Shown: positions 38,154-47,975 of the stretch, piece after piece
Layout of the letters: each line of letters starts with the position of its first letter
Numbering within the stretch: position 1 is the first letter of the stretch
Assembly: GCA_943330915.2 (NCBI GenBank)
Contig: CALQJO020000001.1
Location: 1-64,000, forward strand
Source of the DNA: Rhodoferax sp. OV413
GTDB lineage: Bacteria; Pseudomonadota; Gammaproteobacteria; Pseudomonadales; Pseudohongiellaceae
Length of the DNA stretch: 64,000 nucleotides
Direction of reading: 5' to 3'
Position numbers and translations under genes: made by a program
Notes under the pieces: generated by a model
The model's input: only the letters and a program-made list of their open reading frames with translations
What the model was told of the DNA's origin: nothing
Database searches by the model: none

Positions 38154-40184
38154 TTATTGATCCTCCAGACGAGTCGCCTCAATGACACTATCAAGGTCAT
38201 TAAGGTAATCCAGCGCCCGTGCCAGTCGGCTGAATGAGTCAGTCTCAATTTCAAGTTGCATATAGGCTGTGGCAGATTGCCTGTTACTGCGAGTATTGAT
38301 TGCGAGTATGTAAATACCTTCGCCCGCCAGTATCGCAGACACATCGCGCAGCAGTCCTGTTCTGTCGTGCGCCAGGATACCCAGTTGCAGATTCAGGGAT
38401 TGTTGTTCAAGCGTCTCTGCCTGAATACCGGCAAACAAATCAGCCGGTGCGATTTCTGTTCTTAACTGTCTGAGAATATCGATCACTTCGGAAACTGAAA
38501 TCGCCCCTGTGCCGACTGACACAAACAGCCCTTCGACACTCTTACAGCCAAGCTTTCGCGCAAGCTCCTCATAGGGAATATTGCGAATCGCAAGTCTTTT
38601 GAATTCAGTCATCAGCCAGTCTTTACCATACTGCAGATTCTGCTCTTTGTTCTGCAACTTGAACCATTGCACAAGCTTTGCACGCGATCGGGGGGTGTTT
38701 GCGTAACCCAGGTGCGGTTTGAGCCATTCTCTGTCTGGCATGTTTAATGGATTCGACATGACTTCTACCCGGTCACCGGTTTTAAGCCGATAGTTAAGCG
38801 GAACAATTTTGTCGTTAACACGCGCCCCTGAGCAGTGGTGACCAACTTCAGTGTGGACGTAGTACGCAAAATCAAGCGGTGTAGCGCCAGCCATCAGATC
38901 AACAACGTGCCCTTCCGGTGTAAACACGTATATTCTGTCGTCCCCTCGTGCATCACTGCGTAGTTGCTCTGCCAGGCCGCCAACCATGCCCATTTCGTCG
39001 TGCCATGCAAGCACCTGACGTAGCCACTCAATTTTTTCTTCGAATCCATCTTTATAGTTCGGATCTACAATCCCTTCTTTATAGCGCCAATGTGCGCAGA
39101 CCCCAAGTTCAGCGTCATCATCCATCGCATAAGTACGGATCTGTATCTCGAAAACTTTCTGATGCGGGCCGATGACTGCAGTATGCAGTGACTGATACCC
39201 GTTTTCTTTAGGATTGGCGATGTAGTCGTCAAATTCATTCGGAATTACGCGCCAGATATTGTGCACAATACCAAGCGCTGCGTAACAGTCCCTCGCTTCG
39301 GGCACGAGTACTCTGACTGCGCGGATATCATAGATCTGGCTGAAATCCAGTTGCTTGCGCTGCATCTTGCGCCAGATGCTGTAAATACTTTTTGCCCGGC
39401 CATTTATCTCAGCATCAATTCCTGCACGATTGAACTGCCTGCGCAACTCCTCAGTCACCTCGGTGATAAATCGTTCCCGGTCTACCCTGCGCTCATCGAT
39501 CAGGCTCGCGATGCGCTTGTAGTTATCAGGTTGCAGGTATCGGAATGATAAGTCCTCCAATTCCCACTTGAGTTGTCCTATGCCAAGTCGGTGCGCAAGC
39601 GGCGCATAAATATCAAAAACTTCTTTCGCGACGCGTTGACGCTTTTCTTCGCTGGCATTTTTGACAGAGCGTATGGCACAGGTTCTTTCCGCCAGTTTGA
39701 TCAGTGCGACCCTGACATCATCAACCATCGCAAGCAGCATTTTGCGAACGTTTTCAATTTGATCCTGGCTTTGACCCAGGACGCGGGTTTTGCTGGTATC
39801 AGTCTCGTTGATTGCGGCCATGCGCAAAACGCCTTCCAGGAGGCGTGCAACACTATCGCCGAATTCTTGTCTGACCTCTTCAAGCGGTAATCGCGACTCG
39901 CGTACAGGCCGATACAACAAAGCGACAACAATCGCTTCACTGTCGAGATGCAGCTGGGCAAGAATCTCAGCCATCTCCAGGCCGGTACGATAACTACTGA
40001 TGCCGGGCGACCAGGCGTTATGCTCAGCAACGGTCTGTTGTTCAAGCTGCCAGCTCAGGTGACAGGCTTTCTGCAATTCTTCGTGTTTTGAGAGACCGAC
40101 ATACGTTTCCAGCCGATTCAGCCACTGCTCAAAGTTGACGTTGCCGTCAGGATTAAACGAGTATTCTTCGCGAACCTGGACCAT
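38154..40184 (-). CDS. relA: RelA (p)ppGpp synthetase I, lacking the zinc-finger-like domain
   Basis: Ribosome-associated stringent-response synthetase. 676 residues, 68 fewer than E. coli RelA. The HD region is degenerate (VVALLYRPVRESRLP instead of HDxxED), as in true RelA, so no hydrolase is expected. The synthetase has GRAKSIYSIWRKMQRK and DCYAALGIVHNIWR with NPKENGYQSLHTAVIGP. TGS starts at RIYVFTPEGHVVDLMAG. The helical domain runs to about residue 580. ACT starts near residue 596 (LQLGILAHDRTGLLRD). The block with the CC motif (HHIARCCQPIPGDE in E. coli) that should sit between is absent with no sign of a frameshift. rlmD-relA-mazG order is normal. A separate SpoT is presumably elsewhere. 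Confidence 0.95.
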   Translation of the reverse strand: MVQVREEYSFNPDGNVNFEQWLNRLETYVGLSKHEELQKACHLSWQLEQQTVAEHNAWSPGISSYRTGLEMAEILAQLHLDSEAIVVALLYRPVRESRLPLEEVRQEFGDSVARLLEGVLRMAAINETDTSKTRVLGQSQDQIENVRKMLLAMVDDVRVALIKLAERTCAIRSVKNASEEKRQRVAKEVFDIYAPLAHRLGIGQLKWELEDLSFRYLQPDNYKRIASLIDERRVDRERFITEVTEELRRQFNRAGIDAEINGRAKSIYSIWRKMQRKQLDFSQIYDIRAVRVLVPEARDCYAALGIVHNIWRVIPNEFDDYIANPKENGYQSLHTAVIGPHQKVFEIQIRTYAMDDDAELGVCAHWRYKEGIVDPNYKDGFEEKIEWLRQVLAWHDEMGMVGGLAEQLRSDARGDDRIYVFTPEGHVVDLMAGATPLDFAYYVHTEVGHHCSGARVNDKIVPLNYRLKTGDRVEVMSNPLNMPDREWLKPHLGYANTPRSRAKLVQWFKLQNKEQNLQYGKDWLMTEFKRLAIRNIPYEELARKLGCKSVEGLFVSVGTGAISVSEVIDILRQLRTEIAPADLFAGIQAETLEQQSLNLQLGILAHDRTGLLRDVSAILAGEGIYILAINTRSNRQSATAYMQLEIETDSFSRLARALDYLNDLDSVIEATRLEDQ

Positions 40185-40196
40185 ACAGAAACCTGT

Positions 40197-41579
40197 TTAT
40201 TTGACTCGCTCAAAACGAGCCATGGATTCGACATGGCCGGTATGGGGAAACATGTCCATTACGCCGGCATGAGTCAACCGATACCCCTGTTTAGTCAACT
40301 CCGCAGCATCGCGCGCCAAGGTTGCAGGATTGCAGGAGACGTACACGATGACTTGTGGAAGCAATTCACGGATTCGGGACACCAGTTCGATGGCGCCGGA
40401 GCGAGGCGGATCCAGCAGTAACTTGCTATATCCCGATGTAGCCCAGCGTGTGCTGTCAAAATCTGTGAACAAATCCGCAGAAAAAAACCGTGTGTTCGAC
40501 AGTTGATTGTTTTGTGCGTTAAGCGCTGCACGCGCAACCATGTCTTCGCTGCCTTCCACGCCGGTGACTGACAGGCAGCGTCTGGCCATCGGCAAGGTAA
40601 AATTGCCTAGCCCGCAGAACAGATCCAGAACATTGTCGTCATCTTTCAGATCCAGCAACTCAATCGCCTGATGTATCATTTTTCGATTAATGTCGGCATT
40701 TACTTGAGTAAAGTCGCCCGGGAAAAATGAGATACACAGATCTCCGGTTTCATCAGGCAAAAAATACTGCAAATGATTGTTGTCAGTTTCTGGCCAGAAA
40801 CGCATCACGGTATTGGGGCCGCCAGATTGCAGTAACCACTCAATATGATGATGATCTGCGAATTCACGCAACTTTTGTTTGTCAGCGTCTGATAAAGGTT
40901 CCATGTGTCTCAGAGTCATGGTGACTCGCAGCACACTGTCAAGTTGATCAGTGGCAACACATGATTTTTCACCAACGGCAATTTCAATCTGTGGGATATC
41001 GCGGCATCCTTCCAGCGACAATATCAGCGCGCGTAACGGTTTTATGAGCTTGCCAACCGCGGGTACCAGGGTCGTGCAGTGATCCATGTCCGTAATAAAG
41101 GTGTTTGCTTTCTCTCGAAATCCCACCAGCACGTCTGATTTTTTATGAACATACCTGACAGCGAGGCGAGCCTTTCTTCGATAAGACTGAGTTGAGGATG
41201 TCATGGCTGGCAACACGCTGTAATCAATAATTCCTGCGGTGTGTTTGAGATGATCGAATAAAACCTGTTGTTTCAGTTCTATCTGTGCGTCCAGCCTCAT
41301 ATGTTGCAGCAGGCAACCGCCACAAATGTTGGCTACCGAGCAAGGTGCCTGGACACGCTTTTCGGAGGCCTGCAGAACCTCTAAAAGCTTTAGTTCATCA
41401 AACTGGCTTCGGCGGGATGTGAATGTGGCGGTTACCGTCTCGCCGGTCAGAGCGCCATCTACAAATGCGATTTTTCCATCAATCCTTGCTACCCCACGAC
41501 CTTCGTGGCTCATACGCTCGATGGTCAGCGTTTCGGGATGCGCAGGCAGGCTTTGACGGCGTCGTCGGTTATTGCTCAT
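40197..41579 (-). CDS. rlmD: 23S rRNA (uracil1939-C5)-methyltransferase RlmD
   Basis: SAM-dependent m5U methyltransferase with an N-terminal TRAM domain (RMSHEGRGVARIDGKIAFVD). It has the 4Fe-4S ligands Cys in QAPCSVANICGGCLLQHM. The fourth cluster Cys is in DHCTTLVP. The SAM site is NVLDLFCGLGNFTLPMA. Catalytic Cys is in VIVYVSCNPATLARD, and LLLDPPRSGA follows the methyltransferase pattern. 460 residues. The N-terminus NNRRRRQSLP is basic. It lies 12 bases upstream of relA, probably the same transcript. Confidence 0.96.
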   Translation of the reverse strand: MSNNRRRRQSLPAHPETLTIERMSHEGRGVARIDGKIAFVDGALTGETVTATFTSRRSQFDELKLLEVLQASEKRVQAPCSVANICGGCLLQHMRLDAQIELKQQVLFDHLKHTAGIIDYSVLPAMTSSTQSYRRKARLAVRYVHKKSDVLVGFREKANTFITDMDHCTTLVPAVGKLIKPLRALILSLEGCRDIPQIEIAVGEKSCVATDQLDSVLRVTMTLRHMEPLSDADKQKLREFADHHHIEWLLQSGGPNTVMRFWPETDNNHLQYFLPDETGDLCISFFPGDFTQVNADINRKMIHQAIELLDLKDDDNVLDLFCGLGNFTLPMARRCLSVTGVEGSEDMVARAALNAQNNQLSNTRFFSADLFTDFDSTRWATSGYSKLLLDPPRSGAIELVSRIRELLPQVIVYVSCNPATLARDAAELTKQGYRLTHAGVMDMFPHTGHVESMARFERVK

Positions 41580-41608
41580 AAACAGGTCTCACTCGCTGAA
41601 TTGTGGTG

Positions 41609-42496
41609 TCAGGAAAACACGCCAGTTGAAAGGTAACGGTCACCACGATCACAGATAATTGCAACGATCACTGCATTTTTTACTTCTTGACTGATTTGCA
41701 GAGCCCCAAAAACGGAACCTCCGGATGACACGCCGCAGAAAATGCCTTCCTGCGTTGCCAGCGCTTTCATGGTTCTTTCAGCGTCAATCTGGTTCACGTC
41801 GATGATCTGGTCTACCCTTTCTGCCTGAAAAATTTTAGGCAGATACTCTTTTTGCCAGCGGCGGATACCCGGAATTTTTGAACCATCCTGAGGCTGAAGG
41901 CCAATAATGTTAACTGCCGGATTTTGTTCCTTCAGAAAGCGGGAAACACCCATGATAGTGCCAGTTGTTCCCATTGACGCCACAAAGTGTGTAACCTGGC
42001 CATGCGTGTCACGCCATATCTCAGGCCCCGTCATCCGATAATGAGCGTCAGGGTTGTCCGGATTGGCAAACTGATCGAGAATTTTGCCCTGACCCTGTTC
42101 AGCCATCTGACAGGCCAGATCGCGTGCACCTTCCATACCCTGTTTATCATTGACCAGAATCAACTGTGCGCCATAAGCTGCCATAGATGCTTTGCGTTCA
42201 GCAGACATGCTGTCAGGCATAATCAGAATCATTTTATAACCGCGGATAGCCGCCACCATCGCCAGCGCAATGCCTGTGTTTCCGCTGGTGGCCTCAATCA
42301 AGGTATCACCAGGTTTGATCGTGCCCCGCAACTCTGCCTGAATAATCATATTGTAGGCTGGTCGATCTTTTACCGAGCCTGCCGGGTTATTTCCCTCGAG
42401 TTTTACAAGAATTGTATTACTGGTATCACCCGCCAGCCGTTTTAGCCGGACTAATGGAGTATTACCTACAAACGCATCTATCGTGGGATATGACAT
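41609..42496 (-). CDS. cysM: Cysteine synthase B
   Basis: PLP enzyme making cysteine from O-acetylserine and sulfide or thiosulfate. 295 residues from ATG 42496; the frame extends to 42535 without conservation. PLP lysine is in EGNNPAGSVKDRPAYNM; the phosphate loop is EATSGNTGIALAMVAAI; GTTGTIMGVSRFL, SIPGIRRW-like KIPGIRRWQKEYLP, IFCGVSSGGSVFGAL and the terminal CDRGDRYLSTGVF identify CysM rather than CysK. Position before rlmD-relA-mazG is the Pseudomonas order. Start lacks a clear Shine-Dalgarno. Confidence 0.95.
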   Translation of the reverse strand: MSYPTIDAFVGNTPLVRLKRLAGDTSNTILVKLEGNNPAGSVKDRPAYNMIIQAELRGTIKPGDTLIEATSGNTGIALAMVAAIRGYKMILIMPDSMSAERKASMAAYGAQLILVNDKQGMEGARDLACQMAEQGQGKILDQFANPDNPDAHYRMTGPEIWRDTHGQVTHFVASMGTTGTIMGVSRFLKEQNPAVNIIGLQPQDGSKIPGIRRWQKEYLPKIFQAERVDQIIDVNQIDAERTMKALATQEGIFCGVSSGGSVFGALQISQEVKNAVIVAIICDRGDRYLSTGVFS

Positions 42497-42576
42497 GATA
42501 ACCGTCTGGGATTTCAGGCAACTTTTGGCTGACAAGCTTAGCGCGTTTTTGACAGCCCCGATGAACTGCCCGGATT

Positions 42577-43353
42577 TTACCTGTTATCGTGGTCTTGGGG
42601 TAGGTTAATGACAGTTGATGAGCTAGCAGAGATAAACAATTGCCGACTGTTGAGCGGCTTTATCCCTAACAGAGGCCTGAGCGCCTGACGCATGAATCGT
42701 TTGGCGTCCGACAACAGCGGTTTGTTTTCCTGGAATTCATAGTCGCTTGATAGCAACTGATTCATCTTAATCAGTTGCTGTCCCTGAAAGCGATTCGCCT
42801 GAGGATTATCCCTGATGTCATCACATAGTTTGAGTCCGAATTGCGGGTCAAACAGATAGTGCTGATCTGCCTGCACAGCGTTTCCGTTACTGGCATCGAT
42901 GGTCAGATCAGGGCCATATCCCAGCTCCAGCAGCAATCGGTATTCAAATCTTCTGAGCGCAATTTCAATTAATGAATGATTAAGTAGAGATACTAATGTG
43001 GTTTGATAAAGACGATAAATCTCTGGGTGAGACTGTCCGGATTGCAACAATCGGCAAAGTATCTCGTTGAGATACAGCACTGAAAACAGTCTTTCGCCAT
43101 GAAGTTGGAATACCGGCGCTGCAGGCTCCATTGCCCCCAATGTTAACAATTCGCTGCGACCACTCATTGATACCAGTAACGGTTGCAATGGTTGAAGTAA
43201 TGCGCGCTTTTGCGACTTTCCGCCTCTGACACCCCGTGCTACAGCTCGCACAAGACCATAATCCAGCGTCAGAAAATCAACCAACAGGCTAGTGTCCCGG
43301 TATTCGCGTGTGTGCAGGACATAGGCCGGTTGCAACTCAATTTTCCGAACCAC
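42577..43353 (-). CDS. recO: DNA repair protein RecO
   Basis: Mediator that helps RecR load RecA on SSB-coated DNA. 258 residues. N-terminal OB fold: PAYVLHTREYRDTSLLVDFL and VRAVARGVRGGKSQKRALLQ. The C-terminal helical domain has LGYGPDLTIDASNG and KRFMRQALRPLLGIKPLNSR. The zinc-site cysteines seen in some RecO proteins are absent. GTG start at 43353 with GAGG eight bases upstream. It follows era; pdxJ, usually next in this cluster, is not present. Confidence 0.95.
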   Translation of the reverse strand: MVRKIELQPAYVLHTREYRDTSLLVDFLTLDYGLVRAVARGVRGGKSQKRALLQPLQPLLVSMSGRSELLTLGAMEPAAPVFQLHGERLFSVLYLNEILCRLLQSGQSHPEIYRLYQTTLVSLLNHSLIEIALRRFEYRLLLELGYGPDLTIDASNGNAVQADQHYLFDPQFGLKLCDDIRDNPQANRFQGQQLIKMNQLLSSDYEFQENKPLLSDAKRFMRQALRPLLGIKPLNSRQLFISASSSTVINLPQDHDNR

Positions 43354-43378
43354 TTCAGACCTCGCCTGTTGTCAATAC

Positions 43379-44269
43379 TCAGGATAAACTCTGTAAAGCT
43401 CTTTCATCATCTGCCCAACCTGTTTTCACTTTTACCCACAGGTGCAGCATCACTTTGCTGTCAAAGGCTATTTCCATATCCAATCTGGCGGCTTTACCAA
43501 TGGTTTTCAGCCGATCCCCTTCGTGACCGATGATAATTTGTTTTTGGCCTGGTTTATCGACCAGAATCAGGCCGTGAATGTGAATCACTTGCCCTTCGAC
43601 AACAAACTTTTCGATTTCCACATTGACATCATAGGGTAGTTCATCGCCAAGTTGACGCGTTATTTTTTCACGAATCAATTCAGCTGCAAGAAACTTTGAG
43701 CTCCGGTCGGTGATTTGATCTTCCGGAAACATAAATGGACCTTGCGGCAAATACTTGGCAACACAGCTTTGCACAGTGTCAAGGTTATGACCCGTTAGCA
43801 CGGCAATCGGTATCACTTCGGCAAAGTTGCGTTTTGCAGCAATCTTCTGGATATGCGGTAACAGACGCTCTCGATTTTCAATCTGATCGCATTTGTTGAT
43901 GAGCAAAAGCACAGGAATTTTTAACTTTTCCATGGCCTGCAGAACCATTTCATCTTCATCATTAAATACCAGCCGTTCTACTACAAACAGAACAACATCA
44001 ACATCCTTTAACACTTCTGCAACGGTAGCATTCATCGCACGGTTTAAAGCCCGTTTCTGATCTTTATGTAGACCGGGAGTGTCAACATAAACAAACTGCA
44101 CATCCCCTTCAGTTTTTATACCGGTTATTCTGTGTCTGGTGGTTTGAGGTTTGCGGGATGTAATGCTGATTTTTTGCTCAAGCAAATGGTTCAATAGTGT
44201 CGATTTGCCGACATTGGGGCGTCCAACGATGGCAATAAACCCACAACGTGTCTCACTGTTTTCGTTCAT
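43379..44269 (-). CDS. era: GTPase Era
   Basis: Ras-like GTPase with a KH domain that binds the 3' end of 16S rRNA and checks 30S maturation. 296 residues. G1 [18 protein letters not shown]2 region [14 protein letters not shown]3 [10 protein letters not shown]4 NKCDQIE. The KH domain carries [20 protein letters not shown] and [20 protein letters not shown]. It follows rnc by 12 bases in the lepA-lepB-rnc-era-recO operon. Confidence 0.98.
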   Translation of the reverse strand: MNENSETRCGFIAIVGRPNVGKSTLLNHLLEQKISITSRKPQTTRHRITGIKTEGDVQFVYVDTPGLHKDQKRALNRAMNATVAEVLKDVDVVLFVVERLVFNDEDEMVLQAMEKLKIPVLLLINKCDQIENRERLLPHIQKIAAKRNFAEVIPIAVLTGHNLDTVQSCVAKYLPQGPFMFPEDQITDRSSKFLAAELIREKITRQLGDELPYDVNVEIEKFVVEGQVIHIHGLILVDKPGQKQIIIGHEGDRLKTIGKAARLDMEIAFDSKVMLHLWVKVKTGWADDERALQSLS

Positions 44270-44281
44270 GAACTCGTGCTC

Positions 44282-45001
44282 TTAGCCTTGATCAGTTGGT
44301 TTACCTGACAAACTTTCTAGGTTCGCCAATACTTGTTGTGCTGCATGTTGTTCCGCTTCACGTCGTGATCTTCCATATCCTGTGAACGTCAATTTCAATA
44401 TTGGTACGCGACATGACACATAAAATTCCTGTTGATGTTCATCACCACGGATATCCTGCACTTCGTAGAATGGCAGCGAAAGCGCCTGTGCTTGCATCAG
44501 TTCCTGAAGCCTGGTTTTTGCGTCTTTGCTATCCTTTAACTGCTGTTCACCACCAGGTGCAAGCTGGAGTTCGAACAATCTTTTGATGCAGTCTGTACAG
44601 GCTTGCATGCCGCCATCGAGATAAAGTGCGCCGATTAAAGCTTCAAGGGCATCACATAAAATGGAATCGCGTTGCTGGCCGCCGCTTTTTTGTTCTCCAA
44701 GCCCAAGCACAATGATGTCCCCCAGACCTAGCCTGCGGGCGATAGCCGCCAATGCGCTGCGGTTCACAAGAGATGCCCGCACTTGACTTAACTCACCTTC
44801 AGTTGAGTCTGGAAAGCGTTGATAGAGAATGTCAGCCACAACCAGACCCAGTGCCGCATCACCCAGGAACTCAAGACGTTGATTGTGATGACGTGCAGCA
44901 CTTCGATGGGTCAGTGCCAGAGTGAGCAATTCTTCATTGTTGAACTCATAATTAAGCGCCTCTTGCAGTGTTTTCAGCACCTGATGCTTTGGGGAGTTCA
45001 T
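44282..45001 (-). CDS. rnc: Ribonuclease III
   Basis: Double-strand-specific endoribonuclease for rRNA and mRNA processing. 239 residues. The signature RLEFLGDAALGLVVADIL holds the metal-binding Glu and Asp; SILCDALEALIGALYLDGG gives the second acidic pair. A C-terminal dsRNA-binding domain (DAKTRLQELMQAQALSLPFY, YGRSRREAEQHAAQQVL) is complete. Its ATG overlaps the stop of the DUF4845 gene by four bases. Confidence 0.98.
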   Translation of the reverse strand: MNSPKHQVLKTLQEALNYEFNNEELLTLALTHRSAARHHNQRLEFLGDAALGLVVADILYQRFPDSTEGELSQVRASLVNRSALAAIARRLGLGDIIVLGLGEQKSGGQQRDSILCDALEALIGALYLDGGMQACTDCIKRLFELQLAPGGEQQLKDSKDAKTRLQELMQAQALSLPFYEVQDIRGDEHQQEFYVSCRVPILKLTFTGYGRSRREAEQHAAQQVLANLESLSGKPTDQG

Positions 45002-45342
45002 GGAAATGTCTCGTCAAAGTGCAGTGTAAAAATCAGCGTTCCAAACAGCTCAATCGGATGATTGTACTGAACCTGAATGCGGGTGACAGAACTGCGCCGT
45101 ACTACTTGAATCTGTTCAGTGGTCATTGAATCTATACGTTGCAGACGCAATCTGGCAACCAAATCCTGTTTTAGCTGTAATGCTGCACGAGTATTTATGC
45201 CGGGTTCAGTAACGACCAGACGTACTGTCTGGACGATAAAAAAGTGCTCAAGATATGCCTCTAACAATTTGCTGGCTGTCATTGCCAATGGGACCATTAG
45301 TGTCACGGCGACAACAGCCTTGAGGGTATTACGCAGAATCAC
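44998..45342 (-). CDS. DUF4845 membrane-anchored protein
   Basis: 114 residues. One N-terminal membrane helix (TLKAVVAVTLMVPLAMTASK) followed by a periplasmic-type alpha/beta domain ending VQYNHPIELFGTLIFTLHFD, which is typical of DUF4845. The family is found almost only between lepB and rnc, as here, with starts overlapping both neighbours. Role is unknown; conserved position with signal peptidase I hints at the envelope. Confidence 0.9.
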   Translation of the reverse strand: MILRNTLKAVVAVTLMVPLAMTASKLLEAYLEHFFIVQTVRLVVTEPGINTRAALQLKQDLVARLRLQRIDSMTTEQIQVVRRSSVTRIQVQYNHPIELFGTLIFTLHFDETFP

Positions 45343-45344
45343 TC

Positions 45345-46118
45345 TCAGTATATGCGCTGATTACGACTGAAGGATGGAAGATTAAATCCAGGATCTTTGT
45401 GCATCCACACCGCGATAGCCTTGCCAACAATGTTCTCCTCAGGAACCGGCCCCCAGACCCTGCTGTCGGCGCTGTTGTCGCGGTTATCTCCCATCATAAA
45501 GTAATGCCCCGGAGGCACTATCCAACTGGTGCGTGATGATCCGCGTGAGTCGCTGGTGACGATCTGGGCGTTATGATTTACAAGTCCTAGCTGCTCATTA
45601 AAAAGAATTCCCGATCGCATACCAACAGCGGTTTCAATCATCACTTCATCGACGATATCCACCTCGAGCTGTTCACCATTAATGCGTAGAATTTTATTCT
45701 CATAGTCAATCCGATCCCCCGGCAGGCCTACGACGCGCTTGATGAAATAACGCGGATCATGGGGCGGGATAAAAACCATCACTTCGCCCCGCTGGGGAGA
45801 ATTGTTTTCCATAATCTTTGTACCAACAACGGGCAACCTTAAACCGTAGTGGTACTTGTTGACCAGAATAAAGTCGCCTACCTCCAGTGTCGGTATCATT
45901 GATCCCGAGGGTATCTGGAACGGTTCAATCACGAAGGAGCGCAGCATCAGCACAAGGAACAGAACCGGGAAAAATGATTTTGCGTACTCAACAACGATAG
46001 GTTCTTCGGTAGCTCCGGCCTTACTACGTGCCTTTGCGAACAAAAAATGATCGATAAGCCAGATAACTCCGCAGATCGTGACAAGAATGACCAGAACTAA
46101 GGAAAAATCTATATTCAT
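45345..46118 (-). CDS. lepB: Signal peptidase I
   Basis: Membrane serine protease that removes Sec and Tat signal peptides. 257 residues. Two N-terminal helices (FSLVLVILVTICGVIWLIDH and FPVLFLVLMLRSFVI). Catalytic Ser in PFQIPSGSMIPTLEVGDFI, catalytic Lys in DPRYFIKRVVGLPGDRIDY, and box E GHYFMMGDNRDNSADSRVWG. The start overlaps the lepA stop (TGATG). Confidence 0.97.
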   Translation of the reverse strand: MNIDFSLVLVILVTICGVIWLIDHFLFAKARSKAGATEEPIVVEYAKSFFPVLFLVLMLRSFVIEPFQIPSGSMIPTLEVGDFILVNKYHYGLRLPVVGTKIMENNSPQRGEVMVFIPPHDPRYFIKRVVGLPGDRIDYENKILRINGEQLEVDIVDEVMIETAVGMRSGILFNEQLGLVNHNAQIVTSDSRGSSRTSWIVPPGHYFMMGDNRDNSADSRVWGPVPEENIVGKAIAVWMHKDPGFNLPSFSRNQRIY

Positions 46119-47917
46119 CAGCTATCTACCTTGAGAACTGCCAGGAATGCTTCTTGTGGAACTTCAACATTGCCAACCTGTTTCATGCGCTTTTTGCCGG
46201 CTTTCTGCTTTTCCAGCAATTTCTTCTTACGGCTGACATCGCCACCATAACACTTCGCTATCACGTTTTTTCGCAACGCCTTAACGGTTGAGCGTGCAAC
46301 AATCTGGCCGCCTATCGCGGCCTGGATTGCCACATCAAACATTTGTCTTGGAATCAACTCTTTCATTTTTTCGACCAGCAGGCGTCCTTTATGATGCGCC
46401 TGATCGCGATGCACAATCAAAGCCAGTGCATCAACTCTTTCAGAATTGATCAGTACATCCAAGCGTACCAGGCTGGCAGTCTGGAAGCGGATAAAGTGAT
46501 AATCCAGCGACGCGTAACCGCGACTTGCTGATTTGAGTTTGTCAAAAAAGTCCATCACCACTTCTGCCATCGGCAACTCGTATGAGAGTGACACCTGGCT
46601 ACCAATAAACTGCATATCGCGTTGGATACCGCGCCTGGCGATACACAAATTGATGATATTACCCAGATGTTCATGTGGTGTCAGTATGTTAGCGATTACG
46701 ATCGGTTCGCGTGTTTCGATTATGGAGGCTACAGGAGGAAGCGATGATGGGCTCTCAACGCGGACCACATCGTTATTGCGCAGCACAACTTCATACACCA
46801 CGGTAGGCGCGGTGGTGATCAGATTAATATCGTATTCCCGTTCCAGTCGCTCCTGCACAATTTCCATGTGCAGCATGCCGAGGAATCCGCATCGAAATCC
46901 AAATCCAAGCGCATCTGAACTCTCAGGTTCATAAAAAAGTGATGCGTCATTCAGAGTAAGTTTTTCCAGGGCGTCACGAAATTCCTCAAAGTCGTCCGCA
47001 GAAACCGGGTACAACCCGGCATACACTTGGGGTTGTATGCGTCGGAATCCCTCTAAAGGAAGGGTGTCGGGTGTTGAAGACAAAGTGATGGTGTCTCCAA
47101 CCGGGGCACCTTGGATATCTTTTATCCCCGCAATTATGTAACCCACTTCACCGGCCTGAAGCAACGGGAGATCGTTTCGTTTAGGATTAAAAAAACCAAC
47201 ATGGTCAACGAGGTGTGCTTTGCCGATGCTCTTGGCGATAATCTTATCGCCGACTTTAAGTGTGCCTTGCATGACCCTGACCAAAGAAACTACCCCGAGG
47301 TAGTTATCGAACCATGAGTCGATGATCAATGCTTGCAATGGCGCTGCGCGATTACCTTCAGGCGGCGGGATCAGGCGGATAATTTCTTCGAGGATTTCAA
47401 TGATACCCATGCCGGTTTTGGCACTGGCACTGACTGCAGAGGATGCATCAATGCCAATGATTTCTTCGATTTCCATGCGTACTTTGTCTGGATCAGCCTG
47501 CGGCAGATCCATCTTGTTAAGTACCGGGATAACCTCAAGTCCTTGCTCAATTGCGGTATAACAGGTGGCAACAGACTGGGCTTCCACCCCCTGCCCTGCA
47601 TCAACGACCAACAAAGCACCTTCGCAGGCGGCCAGCGAGCGGGAAACTTCGTAAGAAAAATCGACATGGCCGGGCGTATCAATGAAATTTAATTGATACC
47701 GTTCACCATCTTTGGAATCGTAAAACAGCGTGACACTCTGCGCTTTGATGGTGATGCCGCGTTCCTTTTCAATATCAAGGGAATCAAGCACTTGCTCACT
47801 CATTTCACGGTCGCTCAAGCCGCCGCAATGCTGAATGAAACGATCGGCAAGTGTGGACTTGCCGTGATCGATGTGAGCGATGATGGAAAAATTACGAATA
47901 CGGCTTAAATCAGTCAC
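46118..47917 (-). CDS. lepA: Elongation factor 4 (LepA)
   Basis: Translational GTPase that acts on stalled or assembling ribosomes. 599 residues, the standard length. G1 [14 protein letters not shown] near residue 14, G3 [16 protein letters not shown]4 [10 protein letters not shown]. The C-terminal domain unique to LepA has [20 protein letters not shown] and [20 protein letters not shown]. One-base overlap with lepB; mucD lies upstream. Confidence 0.98.
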   Translation of the reverse strand: MTDLSRIRNFSIIAHIDHGKSTLADRFIQHCGGLSDREMSEQVLDSLDIEKERGITIKAQSVTLFYDSKDGERYQLNFIDTPGHVDFSYEVSRSLAACEGALLVVDAGQGVEAQSVATCYTAIEQGLEVIPVLNKMDLPQADPDKVRMEIEEIIGIDASSAVSASAKTGMGIIEILEEIIRLIPPPEGNRAAPLQALIIDSWFDNYLGVVSLVRVMQGTLKVGDKIIAKSIGKAHLVDHVGFFNPKRNDLPLLQAGEVGYIIAGIKDIQGAPVGDTITLSSTPDTLPLEGFRRIQPQVYAGLYPVSADDFEEFRDALEKLTLNDASLFYEPESSDALGFGFRCGFLGMLHMEIVQERLEREYDINLITTAPTVVYEVVLRNNDVVRVESPSSLPPVASIIETREPIVIANILTPHEHLGNIINLCIARRGIQRDMQFIGSQVSLSYELPMAEVVMDFFDKLKSASRGYASLDYHFIRFQTASLVRLDVLINSERVDALALIVHRDQAHHKGRLLVEKMKELIPRQMFDVAIQAAIGGQIVARSTVKALRKNVIAKCYGGDVSRKKKLLEKQKAGKKRMKQVGNVEVPQEAFLAVLKVDS

Positions 47918-47975
47918 TTAACAGAATCACCAATCAGACGGGAGGCCGCAAGTCTACATGATCTGGCTAGCACTG

